Shown here one piece after another: positions 26,705 through 34,316 of a DNA stretch of 64,000 nucleotides (the stretch's first letter is position 1; each line of letters begins with the position of its first letter). The position numbers were made by a program, and so were the translations under genes. This DNA comes from JAVVEZ01 sp032250895 (lineage in GTDB: Bacteria > Pseudomonadota > Gammaproteobacteria > Pseudomonadales > Pseudohongiellaceae): positions 1 through 64,000 of the forward strand of contig JAVVEZ010000001.1 in assembly GCA_032250895.1 (NCBI GenBank). The letters are read 5' to 3'. Below the pieces are notes generated by a model. The model ran no database searches, was not told the origin of the DNA, and was given only the letters and a program-made list of their open reading frames with translations.

Positions 26705-27189
26705 CGCAAGCAAGCATTCAGATCAGGCGGGCAGGGGCGGACGACGCCCGGGTGATTCTCGATTTCATCCTTGAACTGGCCGATTATGAAAAACTGCCGC
26801 ATGAGGTGCTGGCCTCGGAAGAGGACATTCGCAGGACTCTGCTGGGTCCGCAGGCAAAGGCGCGAGCGCTGCTTTGCTGTATCGATGCGGTGGCCGTGGG
26901 TTATGCCGTGTATTTTTTCAATTATTCCACCTGGCTGGGCAAGAACGGGATCTATCTGGAAGATCTTTATGTCACGCCGGCCTTTCGTGGATGCGGGGCA
27001 GGCAAGGCCCTGTTCCGGCATGTGGCGAAAATCGCGCTGGAAAACAACTGCGGCCGCTACGAATGGTCGGTGTTGAACTGGAACACGCCTGCCATCGATT
27101 TTTACGAGTCGCTGGGGGCGAAACCGATGTCTGAATGGACGCAATACCGGATTGCCGGTGAGGCCCTGACGCAGCTGGCACGGAACTGA
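26701..27189 (+). CDS. GNAT-family N-acetyltransferase
   Basis: 162 residues. The acetyl-CoA motif A is LEDLYVTPAFRGCGAGKALFRHVA (about residues 83-106), with R-G-C-G-A-G-K as the pyrophosphate loop, followed by motif B VLNWNTPAIDFYESLGAK. The N-terminal IRRAGADDARVILDFILELADYEKLP and FNYSTWLGKNGIYLEDLYV resemble the spermidine/thialysine acetyltransferase (SSAT-like) subgroup, so a polyamine or amino-acid amine substrate is plausible but unproven. Translation is coupled to cysG by an ATGA overlap. Confidence 0.85.
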   Translation: MTQASIQIRRAGADDARVILDFILELADYEKLPHEVLASEEDIRRTLLGPQAKARALLCCIDAVAVGYAVYFFNYSTWLGKNGIYLEDLYVTPAFRGCGAGKALFRHVAKIALENNCGRYEWSVLNWNTPAIDFYESLGAKPMSEWTQYRIAGEALTQLARN

Positions 27190-27630
27190 AGCGACCTCTG
27201 GCACCCCGCCCGGCCTCTTGTTGGCCTTCTGCTGTCGCAATGCCTGAAAATCAAAGCCTGTCCCGTCAACCCTGTGTCTGCTTTTGCGTTTGAACAGTCA
27301 GAGGCTGCTCAAGCAGGCTCTGATTGATTCGTCATCCCTGCACAGGCGGAGATCCCGCTCATTGATGGCACTGGACCCCGGCCTTCACCGGGGTGAGTGA
27401 GGTAGAGAGCTTGTTCACAGTTTTCTTAACATATTCTTGCGCCTGCTTTTACTTCATCTTCATCATGGCATGCTATTGTCGTGACGCTCGACGATATCGC
27501 CTTGACTGGGTTGCCGATGCGACACTGGCGGGGTGCCATGACACTATATCGTTTGAGCAGGTGCGGTAATCAAACAGCACTTTCTTGCTGACGTTCAACA
27601 GGTGCCTATTCCCCGGTGAGTAATTCTCCA
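27190..27630. other. 441-bp intergenic region with palindromes
   Basis: No credible gene. It holds an imperfect hairpin at about 27299-27322 (CAGAG...CTCTG with TGC/GCA inside), the REP-like pair at 27330-27399, and an AT-rich stretch (27410-27480) that could host the promoter of the small gene at 27631, though no clean -35/-10 pair is visible. Confidence 0.6.
27330..27399. repeat. REP-like palindromic element (degenerate pair of hairpins)
   Basis: Two inverted modules read CGTCATCCCTGCACAGGCGG and, 34 bp on, CTGGACCCCGG-CCTTCA-CCGGGGTGAG. The second forms a 7-bp stem ACCCCGG/CCGGGGT (27375-27394). The pattern resembles the widespread proteobacterial repeat of the form GTCATTCCCGC...GGATCC...GGGATGAC, here with several mismatches, so it looks like an old copy. 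Confidence 0.6.
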
Positions 27631-27840
27631 ATGAAAAAAATCTATACAAACGACTTTTTTTCAAATCTTCAAAATACCCAGACGCTGCTGGAAAGTGCGG
27701 GTATCGCCTATACGCTGAACATCGATGCAAGTCGGGGTGAATATCCATATTTCACCTTTTCGGAGTTGTGTCTGTTAAAGGATGAGGATTATGACCGGGC
27801 GCTGAGACTGCTCAGGGAAGGCGCTGTCCACCAGGGGTAA
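27631..27840 (+). CDS. Small DUF2007-like protein
   Basis: 69 residues from the ATG at 27631 (a GTG at 27616 is also in frame; GGTGAG at 27613-27618 can serve as a ribosome site for the ATG). The pattern MKKIYTNDFFSNLQNTQTLLESAGIAYTLNID, a gap, then an aromatic-rich strand and DEDYDRALRLLRE matches DUF2007, a small ferredoxin-like fold annotated as putative signal-transducing protein. Function unknown. It is monocistronic-looking, 149 bp before an esterase in the same direction. Confidence 0.7.
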   Translation: MKKIYTNDFFSNLQNTQTLLESAGIAYTLNIDASRGEYPYFTFSELCLLKDEDYDRALRLLREGAVHQG

Positions 27841-27988
27841 ATCGTCCGCCGCCTCCTATCCGGCCGGGACCGAAACAGGTCCAGCTGGCTGTCATGATTC
27901 CTGTCATCCAAGACCTCGCGCAGACTATTATTCCCGGGCTTGTTATGGAAGAATCAATGGGCTTGTTTATCGACGCAGGAGTTGATTG

Positions 27989-28888
27989 ATGACATTCGGG
28001 GAAATCAGAGCACGGCTCAGTGCATTGGGACGCGAGATCAATCCCGAGACCATTGCCGGGACCCGATCGGTGATAGCACCCTTGCTGACAATGGCACCCG
28101 GCACCGATGTCCAGCTGACACGGGATATACACTACGGACGTCATGAGCGGCAGCGCTTTGATCTTTTCACTGCAAGGGGGAAAAACGGCAGGGATGGGCA
28201 GAGACCGGTCCTTGTTTTCGTCCATGGCGGTGGTTTTGTCGCCGGAGACAAGCATATGCCCGGGACACCGTTCTATGACAACATCGGGGTCTGGGCCGTC
28301 AGGAATGGCTTTAACGGCATCAATATGACCTATCGTCTGGCACCGGATCATCAATGGCCATCGGGGGTCGAAGACATCCGTGCCCTGTTGGACTTTGTCG
28401 GAGAACAGGCGCCGACCCTCGGCATCGACGCACACAATATTTTTTTAATGGGGCAGTCTGCAGGTGCCGTGCATGTGGCGTCCTACATCGCCCACCCGGA
28501 GCTGTATGCTGCCCTGCCTCACGGTCTCCGCGGTGCCATTCTGGTGTCCGGGCTGTATGACTTCTGCACGATGGCGGTTTCACCACTGGAACGTGCCTAT
28601 CTGGGCAATGATGAAAGTTGTTATCAGGAGCGGTCGTCGTTGAAGGGCCTGTTGAAATGCGATGTGCCGTTAATGATTACGGTATCAGAATACGATCCCT
28701 GTTTTTTCGAGGCACAGGCGCTGGAGCTATTGACAGCAGTGCAGAAAAAACGCTTATCCCTGCCGCGCTTCGTACAATTGCACGGGCAGAATCATATGTC
28801 GTCAGTCCTTTTTATTGGACTCGATGGTGATCAGTTAGGGCTGGCATTGAAGGACTTCATTGATGAAACCATCGATGCCGGAACATGA
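27989..28888 (+). CDS. Alpha/beta hydrolase (HSL-type esterase), cytoplasmic
   Basis: 299 residues, no signal peptide. The oxyanion-hole motif HGGGF lies in VFVHGGGFVAGDK (about residues 78-82), the nucleophile in LMGQSAGAVHVASYIA (GQSAG, Ser about 157), the acid in SEYDPCF and the likely catalytic His in LHGQNHMSS. This is the hormone-sensitive-lipase/carboxylesterase layout. The ATG at 27989 follows AGGAG by 8 nt. It is a paralogue of the lipoprotein esterase at 52518-53537 (shared PFYDNI, WPxGxEDxRAL and HVAxYIA blocks). Natural substrate unknown. Confidence 0.88.
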   Translation: MTFGEIRARLSALGREINPETIAGTRSVIAPLLTMAPGTDVQLTRDIHYGRHERQRFDLFTARGKNGRDGQRPVLVFVHGGGFVAGDKHMPGTPFYDNIGVWAVRNGFNGINMTYRLAPDHQWPSGVEDIRALLDFVGEQAPTLGIDAHNIFLMGQSAGAVHVASYIAHPELYAALPHGLRGAILVSGLYDFCTMAVSPLERAYLGNDESCYQERSSLKGLLKCDVPLMITVSEYDPCFFEAQALELLTAVQKKRLSLPRFVQLHGQNHMSSVLFIGLDGDQLGLALKDFIDETIDAGT

Positions 28889-28975
28889 TATCCCTGTCAA
28901 TGCCGCAATAACGATACCGATGCTCCCGGCCGGCGCCGTAGGGCACAGGGATGTCCAGACACGGATTTGTTGCCA

Positions 28976-29392
28976 ATGCTGATAGTGTCACGAAGTCTAC
29001 AGCTCCCTGATAACGAGATTGAGATGATCGCTGTCCGTGCCCAGGGGGCCGGTGGCCAGAATATCAATAAAGTATCCAGTGCCATTCATCTTCGCTTCAA
29101 TATTCACAAATCCTCGTTGCCGGATGAACTCAAACTGCGTTTGTTGGCCTTGCGGGACCAGCGTGTCAGCGGAGAAGGCGTTATCGTCATCAAGGCTCAG
29201 CAACACCGGACCCAGGAAGCCAACCGCCAGGATGCACGCGACAGACTGCGGCACTTGATCGCGTCGGTCCTGCATGTCCCGGCGAAAAGAATTCCGACCA
29301 GGGTACGCCGTGCCGCAGTGGAAAAAAGGCTGCGGAACAAGGCCCGCACCGCTCAGAAGAAAAGCCTGCGCAGACATATCCATGAGGATTGA
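28976..29392 (+). CDS. arfB: Alternative ribosome-rescue factor ArfB (peptidyl-tRNA hydrolase)
   Basis: 138 residues. It is a release-factor-like domain with the catalytic GGQ at residues 26-28 (RAQGAGGQNINKVSSAIHLRF) and a basic C-terminal tail (RRAAVEKRLRNKARTAQKKSLRRH) that inserts into the empty mRNA channel of stalled ribosomes. It lacks the codon-recognition domains of RF1/RF2, which separates it from true release factors. The ATG at 28976 gives MLIVSRSLQLPDNEI, matching E. coli YaeJ; the ribosome site is weak. It stands between an esterase and gltX. Confidence 0.94.
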   Translation: MLIVSRSLQLPDNEIEMIAVRAQGAGGQNINKVSSAIHLRFNIHKSSLPDELKLRLLALRDQRVSGEGVIVIKAQQHRTQEANRQDARDRLRHLIASVLHVPAKRIPTRVRRAAVEKRLRNKARTAQKKSLRRHIHED

Positions 29393-29437
29393 GGAATCCT
29401 ACCGGGCTGGGCGACGCTGACACCGGCAGACCAAGGC

Positions 29438-29466
29438 TTCGCCCTGTGTCGTCGTTCGCGTATAAT
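29438..29466 (+). promoter_or_regulatory. Candidate gltX promoter
   Basis: A perfect TATAAT (29461-29466) lies 33 bp before the gltX ATG. With a 17-bp spacer the -35 would be TTCGCC (29438-29443), a poor match, so the -10 carries most of the signal. Confidence 0.5.
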
Positions 29467-29499
29467 TTCAGGCTTTAACAAATCCTCACCCGAGCCATT

Positions 29500-30987
29500 A
29501 TGTCAGTAGTCAGAACCCGCATTGCGCCTTCTCCGACCGGCGACCCCCATGTCGGAACCGCCTATATCGCCTTGTTCAACCTGTGTTTTGCCCGGCAGCA
29601 TGGCGGCAGTTTCATTCTTCGCATCGAAGATACCGATCAGGTTCGCAGTACCCGGAAATCGGAGGAAGACATTCTGGCGGCCTTGAAATGGCTGCACCTG
29701 GACTGGGATGAAGGGCCGGATCGGGGCGGGCCTTATGGTCCCTATCGGCAGAGTGAGCGCTCGGCCATTTACCGGGAGCATGTGGATATGTTGCTGGCCA
29801 GGGGCCATGCCTTTCCCTGTTTTTGCAGTGCCGAGCGGCTCGATGCGCTGCGTTTGCAGCAACAGACGGCACAGCAGCCCCACGGCTATGATGGTCATTG
29901 TCTGCATCTGAGTGCACAGGAAGTACAGCAAAAGCTGAAGGCGAATGAGGCACATGTGGTCCGCATGAAGATTCCGGCAAGTGGTGCCTGCGTGGTCAGG
30001 GACATGCTGCGGGATGATGTTGAAATCGATTGGCAGCAGGTGGACATGCAGGTGCTGTTGAAATCTGATGGGCTGCCCACCTACCACCTGGCCAACGTGG
30101 TTGATGACCATCTGATGCAGATCACGCATGTGATTCGCGGCGAAGAGTGGATCAATTCGGCACCAAAGCATCTTTTGCTGTACCAGTATTTTGGTTGGGA
30201 AGCACCGCTCTTCTGTCACATGCCGCTGTTGCGCAATGCCGATAAAAGCAAACTCAGCAAGCGTAAAAACCCTACCAGTATCGGTTACTACCAGCGTATG
30301 GGCTACCTGCCCGAAGCCGTGATCAACTATCTGGGCATGATGGGCTGGTCGATGCCGGACGGGGAAGAGAAATTCAATGTTGCCCGGATGATCGAGCATT
30401 TTGATATCACGCGGGTGTCATTGGGTGGCCCGGTATTCGATACGAAGAAACTGGACTGGCTCAATGGTCGCTATATCCGCGAAGAGCTGTCCGAACAGGA
30501 GTTTCTGCAGCGCTTTGCCGACTGGGCCTTTCATCCCGAGATGCTGAAGCAGATTGCTCCGTTGATCAAACAGCGCGTGGAGCGTTTTAGCGATATCGCG
30601 CCTCTGGCCGGGTTTTTCTTTTCCGGGCTGCCGGAGATTGCCGTGGAGAACTTCAGTCATGACAGGCTCAGTCCGCAGGAAAGTAAAAAAATCCTGCAGT
30701 TTGTAGCCTGGCGGCTGGAACAGCTGGAAGCCTGGCATCGTGACCGGGTGGAGCAGGCGTTGATGGATCTGGCGGAAAAAACCGGGCATAAAATCCGGGA
30801 TTTCCTGTTCCCGGTTTTCATTGCCATCGCCGGAAGCCCGGTATCCACCTCGGTGATCGATTCGATAGCAGTGGTCGGTCTGGATATCGCGCGCGCCAGA
30901 CTTCGTCATGCCATTGAAATCCTGGGTGGGGTCTCGAAAAAAGAAGCGAAAAATCTGGAAAAAGAGTTTGCTGCTTTGCATAAATGA
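29500..30987 (+). CDS. gltX: Glutamyl-tRNA synthetase
   Basis: 495 residues, class Ib synthetase. The HIGH-type motif is HVGT (residues 17-20, in APSPTGDPHVGTAYIA) and the KMSKS-type motif is KLSKR (about 251-255). The long insertion and anticodon-binding alpha-helical C-terminus are complete. It ends 168 bp before tRNA-Ala and tRNA-Glu genes, a neighbour arrangement also seen in other gammaproteobacteria, here placing the enzyme next to its own cognate tRNA. Confidence 0.97.
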   Translation: MSVVRTRIAPSPTGDPHVGTAYIALFNLCFARQHGGSFILRIEDTDQVRSTRKSEEDILAALKWLHLDWDEGPDRGGPYGPYRQSERSAIYREHVDMLLARGHAFPCFCSAERLDALRLQQQTAQQPHGYDGHCLHLSAQEVQQKLKANEAHVVRMKIPASGACVVRDMLRDDVEIDWQQVDMQVLLKSDGLPTYHLANVVDDHLMQITHVIRGEEWINSAPKHLLLYQYFGWEAPLFCHMPLLRNADKSKLSKRKNPTSIGYYQRMGYLPEAVINYLGMMGWSMPDGEEKFNVARMIEHFDITRVSLGGPVFDTKKLDWLNGRYIREELSEQEFLQRFADWAFHPEMLKQIAPLIKQRVERFSDIAPLAGFFFSGLPEIAVENFSHDRLSPQESKKILQFVAWRLEQLEAWHRDRVEQALMDLAEKTGHKIRDFLFPVFIAIAGSPVSTSVIDSIAVVGLDIARARLRHAIEILGGVSKKEAKNLEKEFAALHK

Positions 30988-31050
30988 AGAGGGTTTTCCG
31001 GTGACCCTGAACATAAAAAGGAAAGCAGGGACCACGCCTCGTTTTATTGC

Positions 31051-31079
31051 TTGACAGCCATTGGGGGGCTGCTTAGAAT
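31051..31079 (+). promoter_or_regulatory. Strong sigma-70 promoter for the tRNA-Ala/tRNA-Glu operon
   Basis: A perfect TTGACA (31051-31056), 17-bp spacer and TAGAAT (31074-31079) are followed by a GC-rich discriminator (GCGCGTC), the hallmark of a stringently controlled stable-RNA promoter. tRNA-Ala begins 77 bp downstream. Confidence 0.85.
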
Positions 31080-31155
31080 GCGCGTCTTTGCTGATTCTCA
31101 GTCAGTAAATGACTTGTCGTAATGCATGCACACAATGCATGTGTGTGAGATAAGT

Positions 31156-31231
31156 GGGGCCATAGCTCAGCTGGGAGAGCGCAACGCTGGCAGCGTTGAG
31201 GTCAGGAGTTCGATCCTCCTTGGCTCCACCA
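31156..31231 (+). tRNA. tRNA-Ala(GGC)
   Basis: A 76-nt cloverleaf with encoded CCA. Acceptor stem GGGGCCA/TGGCTCC, D-stem GCTC/GAGC, anticodon stem CAACG/CGTTG around loop CTGGCAG (anticodon GGC, reads GCC and GCU), T-stem AGGAG/CTCCT with loop TTCGATC. Confidence 0.97.
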
Positions 31232-31271
31232 CTCATTGCGATATTCCAAAAAGTCAGCAAGGTCCGAACAG

Positions 31272-31347
<76 letters not shown>

Positions 31348-31350
31348 AAT

Positions 31351-31381
31351 AAAAAAGCCCAGCAGCGCTGGGCTTTTTTAT
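31351..31381 (+). terminator. Rho-independent terminator of the tRNA operon
   Basis: The stem AGCCCAGC/GCTGGGCT closes a 3-nt loop, followed by TTTTTT and preceded by AAAAAA, immediately after tRNA-Glu. The hairpin and its next 28 bp recur at 31728-31777. Confidence 0.9.
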
Positions 31382-31408
31382 TTGCGCCCCGCGTGGGTTG
31401 AGAAGCCC
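31359..31408 (+). repeat. 50-bp direct repeat, copy 1 (terminator hairpin plus downstream sequence)
   Basis: These 50 bases, running from the terminator hairpin through the T-run to TGAGAAGCCC, are repeated identically at 31728-31777. Copy 1 carries the working terminator of the tRNA operon. Confidence 0.9.
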
Positions 31409-31444
31409 TCGGGTTCGACAAGGAGCGCAGCGACGCAGGACGGC

Positions 31445-31544
31445 NNNNNNNNNNNNNNNNNNNNNNNNNNNNNNNNNNNNNNNNNNNNNNNNNNNNNNNN
31501 NNNNNNNNNNNNNNNNNNNNNNNNNNNNNNNNNNNNNNNNNNNN
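31445..31544. other. Assembly gap (100 N)
   Basis: Exactly 100 N, the conventional placeholder for a scaffold gap of unknown length. It sits inside a repeat array: GCAGGACGGC just left of the gap also occurs at 31633-31642, where it continues into the same CGTTTTTTAGGCC sequence seen just right of the gap. Open frames running through the N are artefacts. Confidence 0.97.
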
Positions 31545-31600
31545 CGTTTTTTAGGCCGCCCCGAAGGGGTGAGGTGCGCAGCACCGAATCAAACCCCTTT
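31545..31600. repeat. Palindrome-rich repeat unit, copy 1 (left end lost in gap)
   Basis: The unit reads CGTTTTTTAGGCCGCCCCG, then AAGGGG...CCCCTT enclosing the inner hairpin GGTGC-GCA-GCACC. It is identical to 31642-31697. Its missing left part is probably the GGCCG/CGGCC hairpin seen intact in copy 2. Confidence 0.85.
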
Positions 31601-31622
31601 CTCAGTCAAAGTTAATTTGGTA

Positions 31623-31697
31623 AGGCCGCCTCGCAGGACGGCCGTTTTTTAGGCCGCCCCGAAGGGGTGAGGTGCGCAGCACCGAATCAAACCCCTT
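31623..31697. repeat. Palindrome-rich repeat unit, copy 2 (complete)
   Basis: GGCCG-CCTCGCAGGA-CGGCC followed by GTTTTTT forms a terminator-like hairpin, then AAGGGG...CCCCTT encloses GGTGC-GCA-GCACC. The right part matches 31545-31600 base for base. The two units are separated by 22 unique bases. Confidence 0.85.
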
Positions 31698-31727
31698 CAG
31701 CCGTCATCATGAAAGTTACCAAGTTCC

Positions 31728-31777
31728 CCAGCAGCGCTGGGCTTTTTTATTTGCGCCCCGCGTGGGTTGAGAAGCCC
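31728..31777 (+). repeat. 50-bp direct repeat, copy 2
   Basis: Identical to 31359-31408. It includes a second intact CCCAGC/GCTGGG hairpin with T-run and lies 8 bp from the gltA stop codon. On the plus strand it would act as another terminator facing gltA. Confidence 0.88.
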
Positions 31778-31784
31778 CTATCAC

Positions 31785-33065
31785 TCACTTATCCGGATAG
31801 TCTCTGAGCGTGGGACCGGTATAAAGCTGGCGTGGACGCCCGATTTTAAAGGGATTGCTGATCATTTCGTGCCAGTGGGCCACCCAGCCAGGGGTTCTGC
31901 CGGTGGCAAAAATAACAGTGAAGAGATTGGTGGGGATGCCAATGGCTTTCAGGATAATGCCGGAGTAGAAATCCACATTGGGATAAAGGTTGCGTTCTAT
32001 GAAGTATTCATCTTCGAGGGCGATCTTCTCCAGTTTGACGGCAATCTTCAACAAGGGATCATCTTCCATGCCCAGTTCTTCCAGAACGTTCTGTGAGGCT
32101 TCGCGCAGCACTTTGGCGCGCGGGTCAAAATTCTTGTAAACCCGGTGTCCGAAGCCCATCAGCTTGAAAGGGTCGTCCTTGTCCTTGGCTTTTGCAATGA
32201 ACTTGCCAATGTTCGATTCATCGCCAATCTGGCCAAGCATCTTCAGCACGGCTTCATTGGCGCCGCCGTGGGCAGGCCCCCACAAAGCGGTAATGCCGGA
32301 GGAAATGCAGGCGTAGGGATTGGCGCCGGTGGAACCGGCCAGGCGTACGGTGGAGGTGGAGGCGTTCTGTTCGTGATCGGCATGCAGCAGAAAAATCTTG
32401 TCCATGGCATCGGCGAGGATGGGGCTGGCTTCGTAGTTTTCACAGGGTGTACCGAACATCATATGCAGAAAGTTGGCACTGAAGTCCAGGTCATTGCGTG
32501 GATACATGAAGGGTTGGCCGATGGAGTATTTGTAGCACATGGCGGCCAGGGTCGGCATTTTGGCAATCAGGCGCAGCGCGGCAACCTTGCGATGCTGTTC
32601 ATTATCGATGACCAGTGCATCATGGTAGAAAGCCGATAATGCACCGACGACTCCCACCATGATGGACATGGGGTGTGCCTGTCGTGGAAAGCCGTTGAAA
32701 AAGTGATGAATCTGCTCGTGCACCATGGTGTGGTAGCGGATGTTGTTGACGAATTCCGCCTTTTCCTCGGTGCTCGGCAACTCACCATTGAGCAGAAGGT
32801 AGCAGCATTCGAGATAATCGGACTTTTCAGCCAGTTGTTCGATGGGATAGCCGCGATACAGCAAAACCCCTTTGTCACCGTCAATATAGGTAATTTTGGA
32901 TTCACAGGAGGCAGTGGACATGAACCCCGGATCAAAGGTGAATATGCCCTTGGCGGTAAGTCCCCGGACATCGACTACATCCGGGCCCAGGGAGGCCTCG
33001 TAGACAGGTAACTCCAGGGTTTCATTGACGCCATCAACGGACAACTGAGCTTTTTTCTCAGTCAT
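31785..33065 (-). CDS. gltA: Citrate synthase (type II, hexameric)
   Basis: 426 residues. It condenses oxaloacetate with acetyl-CoA. Catalytic histidines are visible in WGPAHGGANEA and MGFGHRVYKNFDPRA, with the active-site Asp further on, and RPRQLYTGP at the C-terminus is typical of the NADH-regulated proteobacterial type. The N-terminal small domain (residues 1-50) that binds NADH is present. A good AAGGAG-like site (minus-strand ATAAGGAGTCC) precedes the ATG. It is divergent from the sdh-suc operon across about 0.5 kb. Confidence 0.98.
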   Translation of the reverse strand: MTEKKAQLSVDGVNETLELPVYEASLGPDVVDVRGLTAKGIFTFDPGFMSTASCESKITYIDGDKGVLLYRGYPIEQLAEKSDYLECCYLLLNGELPSTEEKAEFVNNIRYHTMVHEQIHHFFNGFPRQAHPMSIMVGVVGALSAFYHDALVIDNEQHRKVAALRLIAKMPTLAAMCYKYSIGQPFMYPRNDLDFSANFLHMMFGTPCENYEASPILADAMDKIFLLHADHEQNASTSTVRLAGSTGANPYACISSGITALWGPAHGGANEAVLKMLGQIGDESNIGKFIAKAKDKDDPFKLMGFGHRVYKNFDPRAKVLREASQNVLEELGMEDDPLLKIAVKLEKIALEDEYFIERNLYPNVDFYSGIILKAIGIPTNLFTVIFATGRTPGWVAHWHEMISNPFKIGRPRQLYTGPTLRDYPDK

Positions 33066-33371
33066 AGGGACTCCTTATAGATTATTTTGACAACATGTGA
33101 GGAACGAGTGCGGACAACCCACCCTGATACAGAGCGGCAACACTATCCGGTGAGACCTGAATTGTCAAATAAGCTGACAGCCGCTTTGGCATGATTGCCA
33201 TTATTCGTATTTCGATTAGAGCAGAACGGTCCTGAAAGACGATAGACGGATTTTGGGGAAGGCGCCGAAATGAGGCGAACCTGACCCTTTTGAACTTCTC
33301 ATCTGAAGGAATCCTGAAGGCAGGAGCGCCATGTCCGAAGCTGAAATCTTCAGAAATCCGGCGGAAAATAG

Positions 33372-33401
33372 TTACTAATCCCGCTATTTTTAAGGCATAA
33401 T
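33372..33401 (+). promoter_or_regulatory. Candidate sdhC promoter
   Basis: CATAAT (33396-33401) is a good -10; TTACTA (33372-33377) is a weak -35 at 18 bp. Transcription would begin near 33408, giving a leader of about 160 nt that contains the stem-loop at 33422-33471. Confidence 0.4.
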
Positions 33402-33421
33402 ATGGCCTATTTTTGGCTGCT

Positions 33422-33471
33422 GGAGACCTTTATAGGGAACTTGATAAGTTTTTATCAAATTCTGGGTCTCC
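33422..33471 (+). promoter_or_regulatory. Nested stem-loop in the sdhC leader
   Basis: An outer stem GGAGACC (33422-33428) / GGTCTCC (33465-33471) encloses an inner stem TTGATAA (33441-33447) / TTATCAA (33452-33458) with a GTTT loop. Both stems are perfect 7-mers. There is no T-run immediately after, so it is not a simple terminator. A leader-RNA control element is inferred. Confidence 0.5.
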
Positions 33472-33567
33472 TGAGTGGTAATGCTTCCTCCAAAGCTGGC
33501 AACTCCTTACGTGACGGCCAGGGGCGGGGGTCTGAAAACTTGCAAACAGGAAGGCTGTGATAACGCT

Positions 33568-33951
33568 GTGAAAGATAAAAGGCCTGTCAATCTGGATTTG
33601 GGCACCATTCGTTTACCTCTGGCTGCGTACACGTCGATACTCCACCGGATCTCAGGTGTGATTGTGTTTATCGGTATTGCCATTCTGCTCTGGTTGTTTG
33701 ATCTGTCCCTGGGTTCCGAGGACGGCTTCAATACCATCAGGCAGACTCTCGATTCGTTCATGGCCCGGCTTGTTCTTTGGGGCATCCTCTCTGCGCTGGC
33801 CTACCATCTCGTCGCCGGAATCAGACATTTATTGATGGACATGGGTATTGCCGACGGCAAGGCATCCGGTACGAACAGTGCCCGGCTGGTTGTGGTGGTT
33901 GGCATCTTGCTGATTCTTGTTCTGGGAGGGTGGTTATGGCCGGCCGTGTAA
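33568..33951 (+). CDS. sdhC: Succinate dehydrogenase cytochrome b556 subunit SdhC
   Basis: 127 residues from a GTG start. Three membrane helices, with the quinone and heme region ASxLHR-type motif TSILHRISGVIVF and the heme-ligand-bearing LAYHLVAGIRHLLMDMG. The GTG at 33568 yields VKDKRPVNLDLGTIRLPL, aligning with the E. coli start; AGGAAGG lies 14 nt upstream, a long spacing. The ATG at 33481 would add 29 residues without family support. SdhC/SdhD anchor SdhAB and pass electrons to ubiquinone. It overlaps sdhD by 16 nt. Confidence 0.93.
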   Translation: MKDKRPVNLDLGTIRLPLAAYTSILHRISGVIVFIGIAILLWLFDLSLGSEDGFNTIRQTLDSFMARLVLWGILSALAYHLVAGIRHLLMDMGIADGKASGTNSARLVVVVGILLILVLGGWLWPAV

Positions 33952-34313
33952 GCAGTGTAAGCAGCCTGGGTCGCAGCGGCTTGTATGACTGGATGGTGCA
34001 GCGGGTCTCTGCTGTGTTGATGCTGGCCTACATCCTGTTTCTGGTGATCGTGCTGGTCAGGACGCCGGACATGCAGTATGCCGACTGGCAGGCCATCTTT
34101 GCGCTGACCTGGGTGAAAATTTTCAGTCTCATCACGCTGCTGGCACTGTGTGCCCATGCCTGGGTCGGCATGTGGACGATTGCAACAGATTACCTGACTG
34201 GCGCCATGTTGGGTTCTGCGGCGACTTGCATTCGTTTTGGGTTTCAAAGTGCTTGCCTGATTGTGCTGCTTGCCTATTTTGTCTGGGGCGTGCAGATTCT
34301 ATGGAGTGTATAG
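33936..34313 (+). CDS. sdhD: Succinate dehydrogenase membrane anchor subunit SdhD
   Basis: 125 residues, three transmembrane helices. Conserved features include GLYDWMVQRVSAVLMLAYILFL near the N-terminus (Arg and Ser near the quinone site) and HAWVGMWTIATDYL, with the second heme-ligand region. The ATG at 33936 follows GGGAGGG and starts inside the end of sdhC (16-nt overlap). sdhA begins 3 nt after the stop. Confidence 0.94.
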   Translation: MAGRVSSVSSLGRSGLYDWMVQRVSAVLMLAYILFLVIVLVRTPDMQYADWQAIFALTWVKIFSLITLLALCAHAWVGMWTIATDYLTGAMLGSAATCIRFGFQSACLIVLLAYFVWGVQILWSV

Positions 34314-34316
34314 ATC

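Larger units (their letters stand above)
33066..33567. other. Divergent gltA / sdhC regulatory region
   Basis: About 500 bp with no convincing gene. It contains the sdhC promoter candidate (33396-33401), a nested stem-loop (33422-33471) in the presumed sdhC leader, and the gltA promoter region near 33080-33200. An open frame from 33475 or 33481 into sdhC could extend SdhC by 29-31 residues but lacks family support. Confidence 0.6.

Noticed and set aside
27473..27748. 91-residue minus-strand open frame overlapping the DUF2007-like gene
   Set aside because: The sense-strand protein has a recognisable family pattern; the antisense product does not.
28967..29392. Peptide chain release factor
   Set aside because: It has the GGQ motif but lacks codon-recognition domains and has the basic tail of ArfB, so it is a ribosome-rescue factor.
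31378..31652. Open frames spanning the N gap
   Set aside because: They exist only because N codons are read through as X; the flanks are repeats and terminators.
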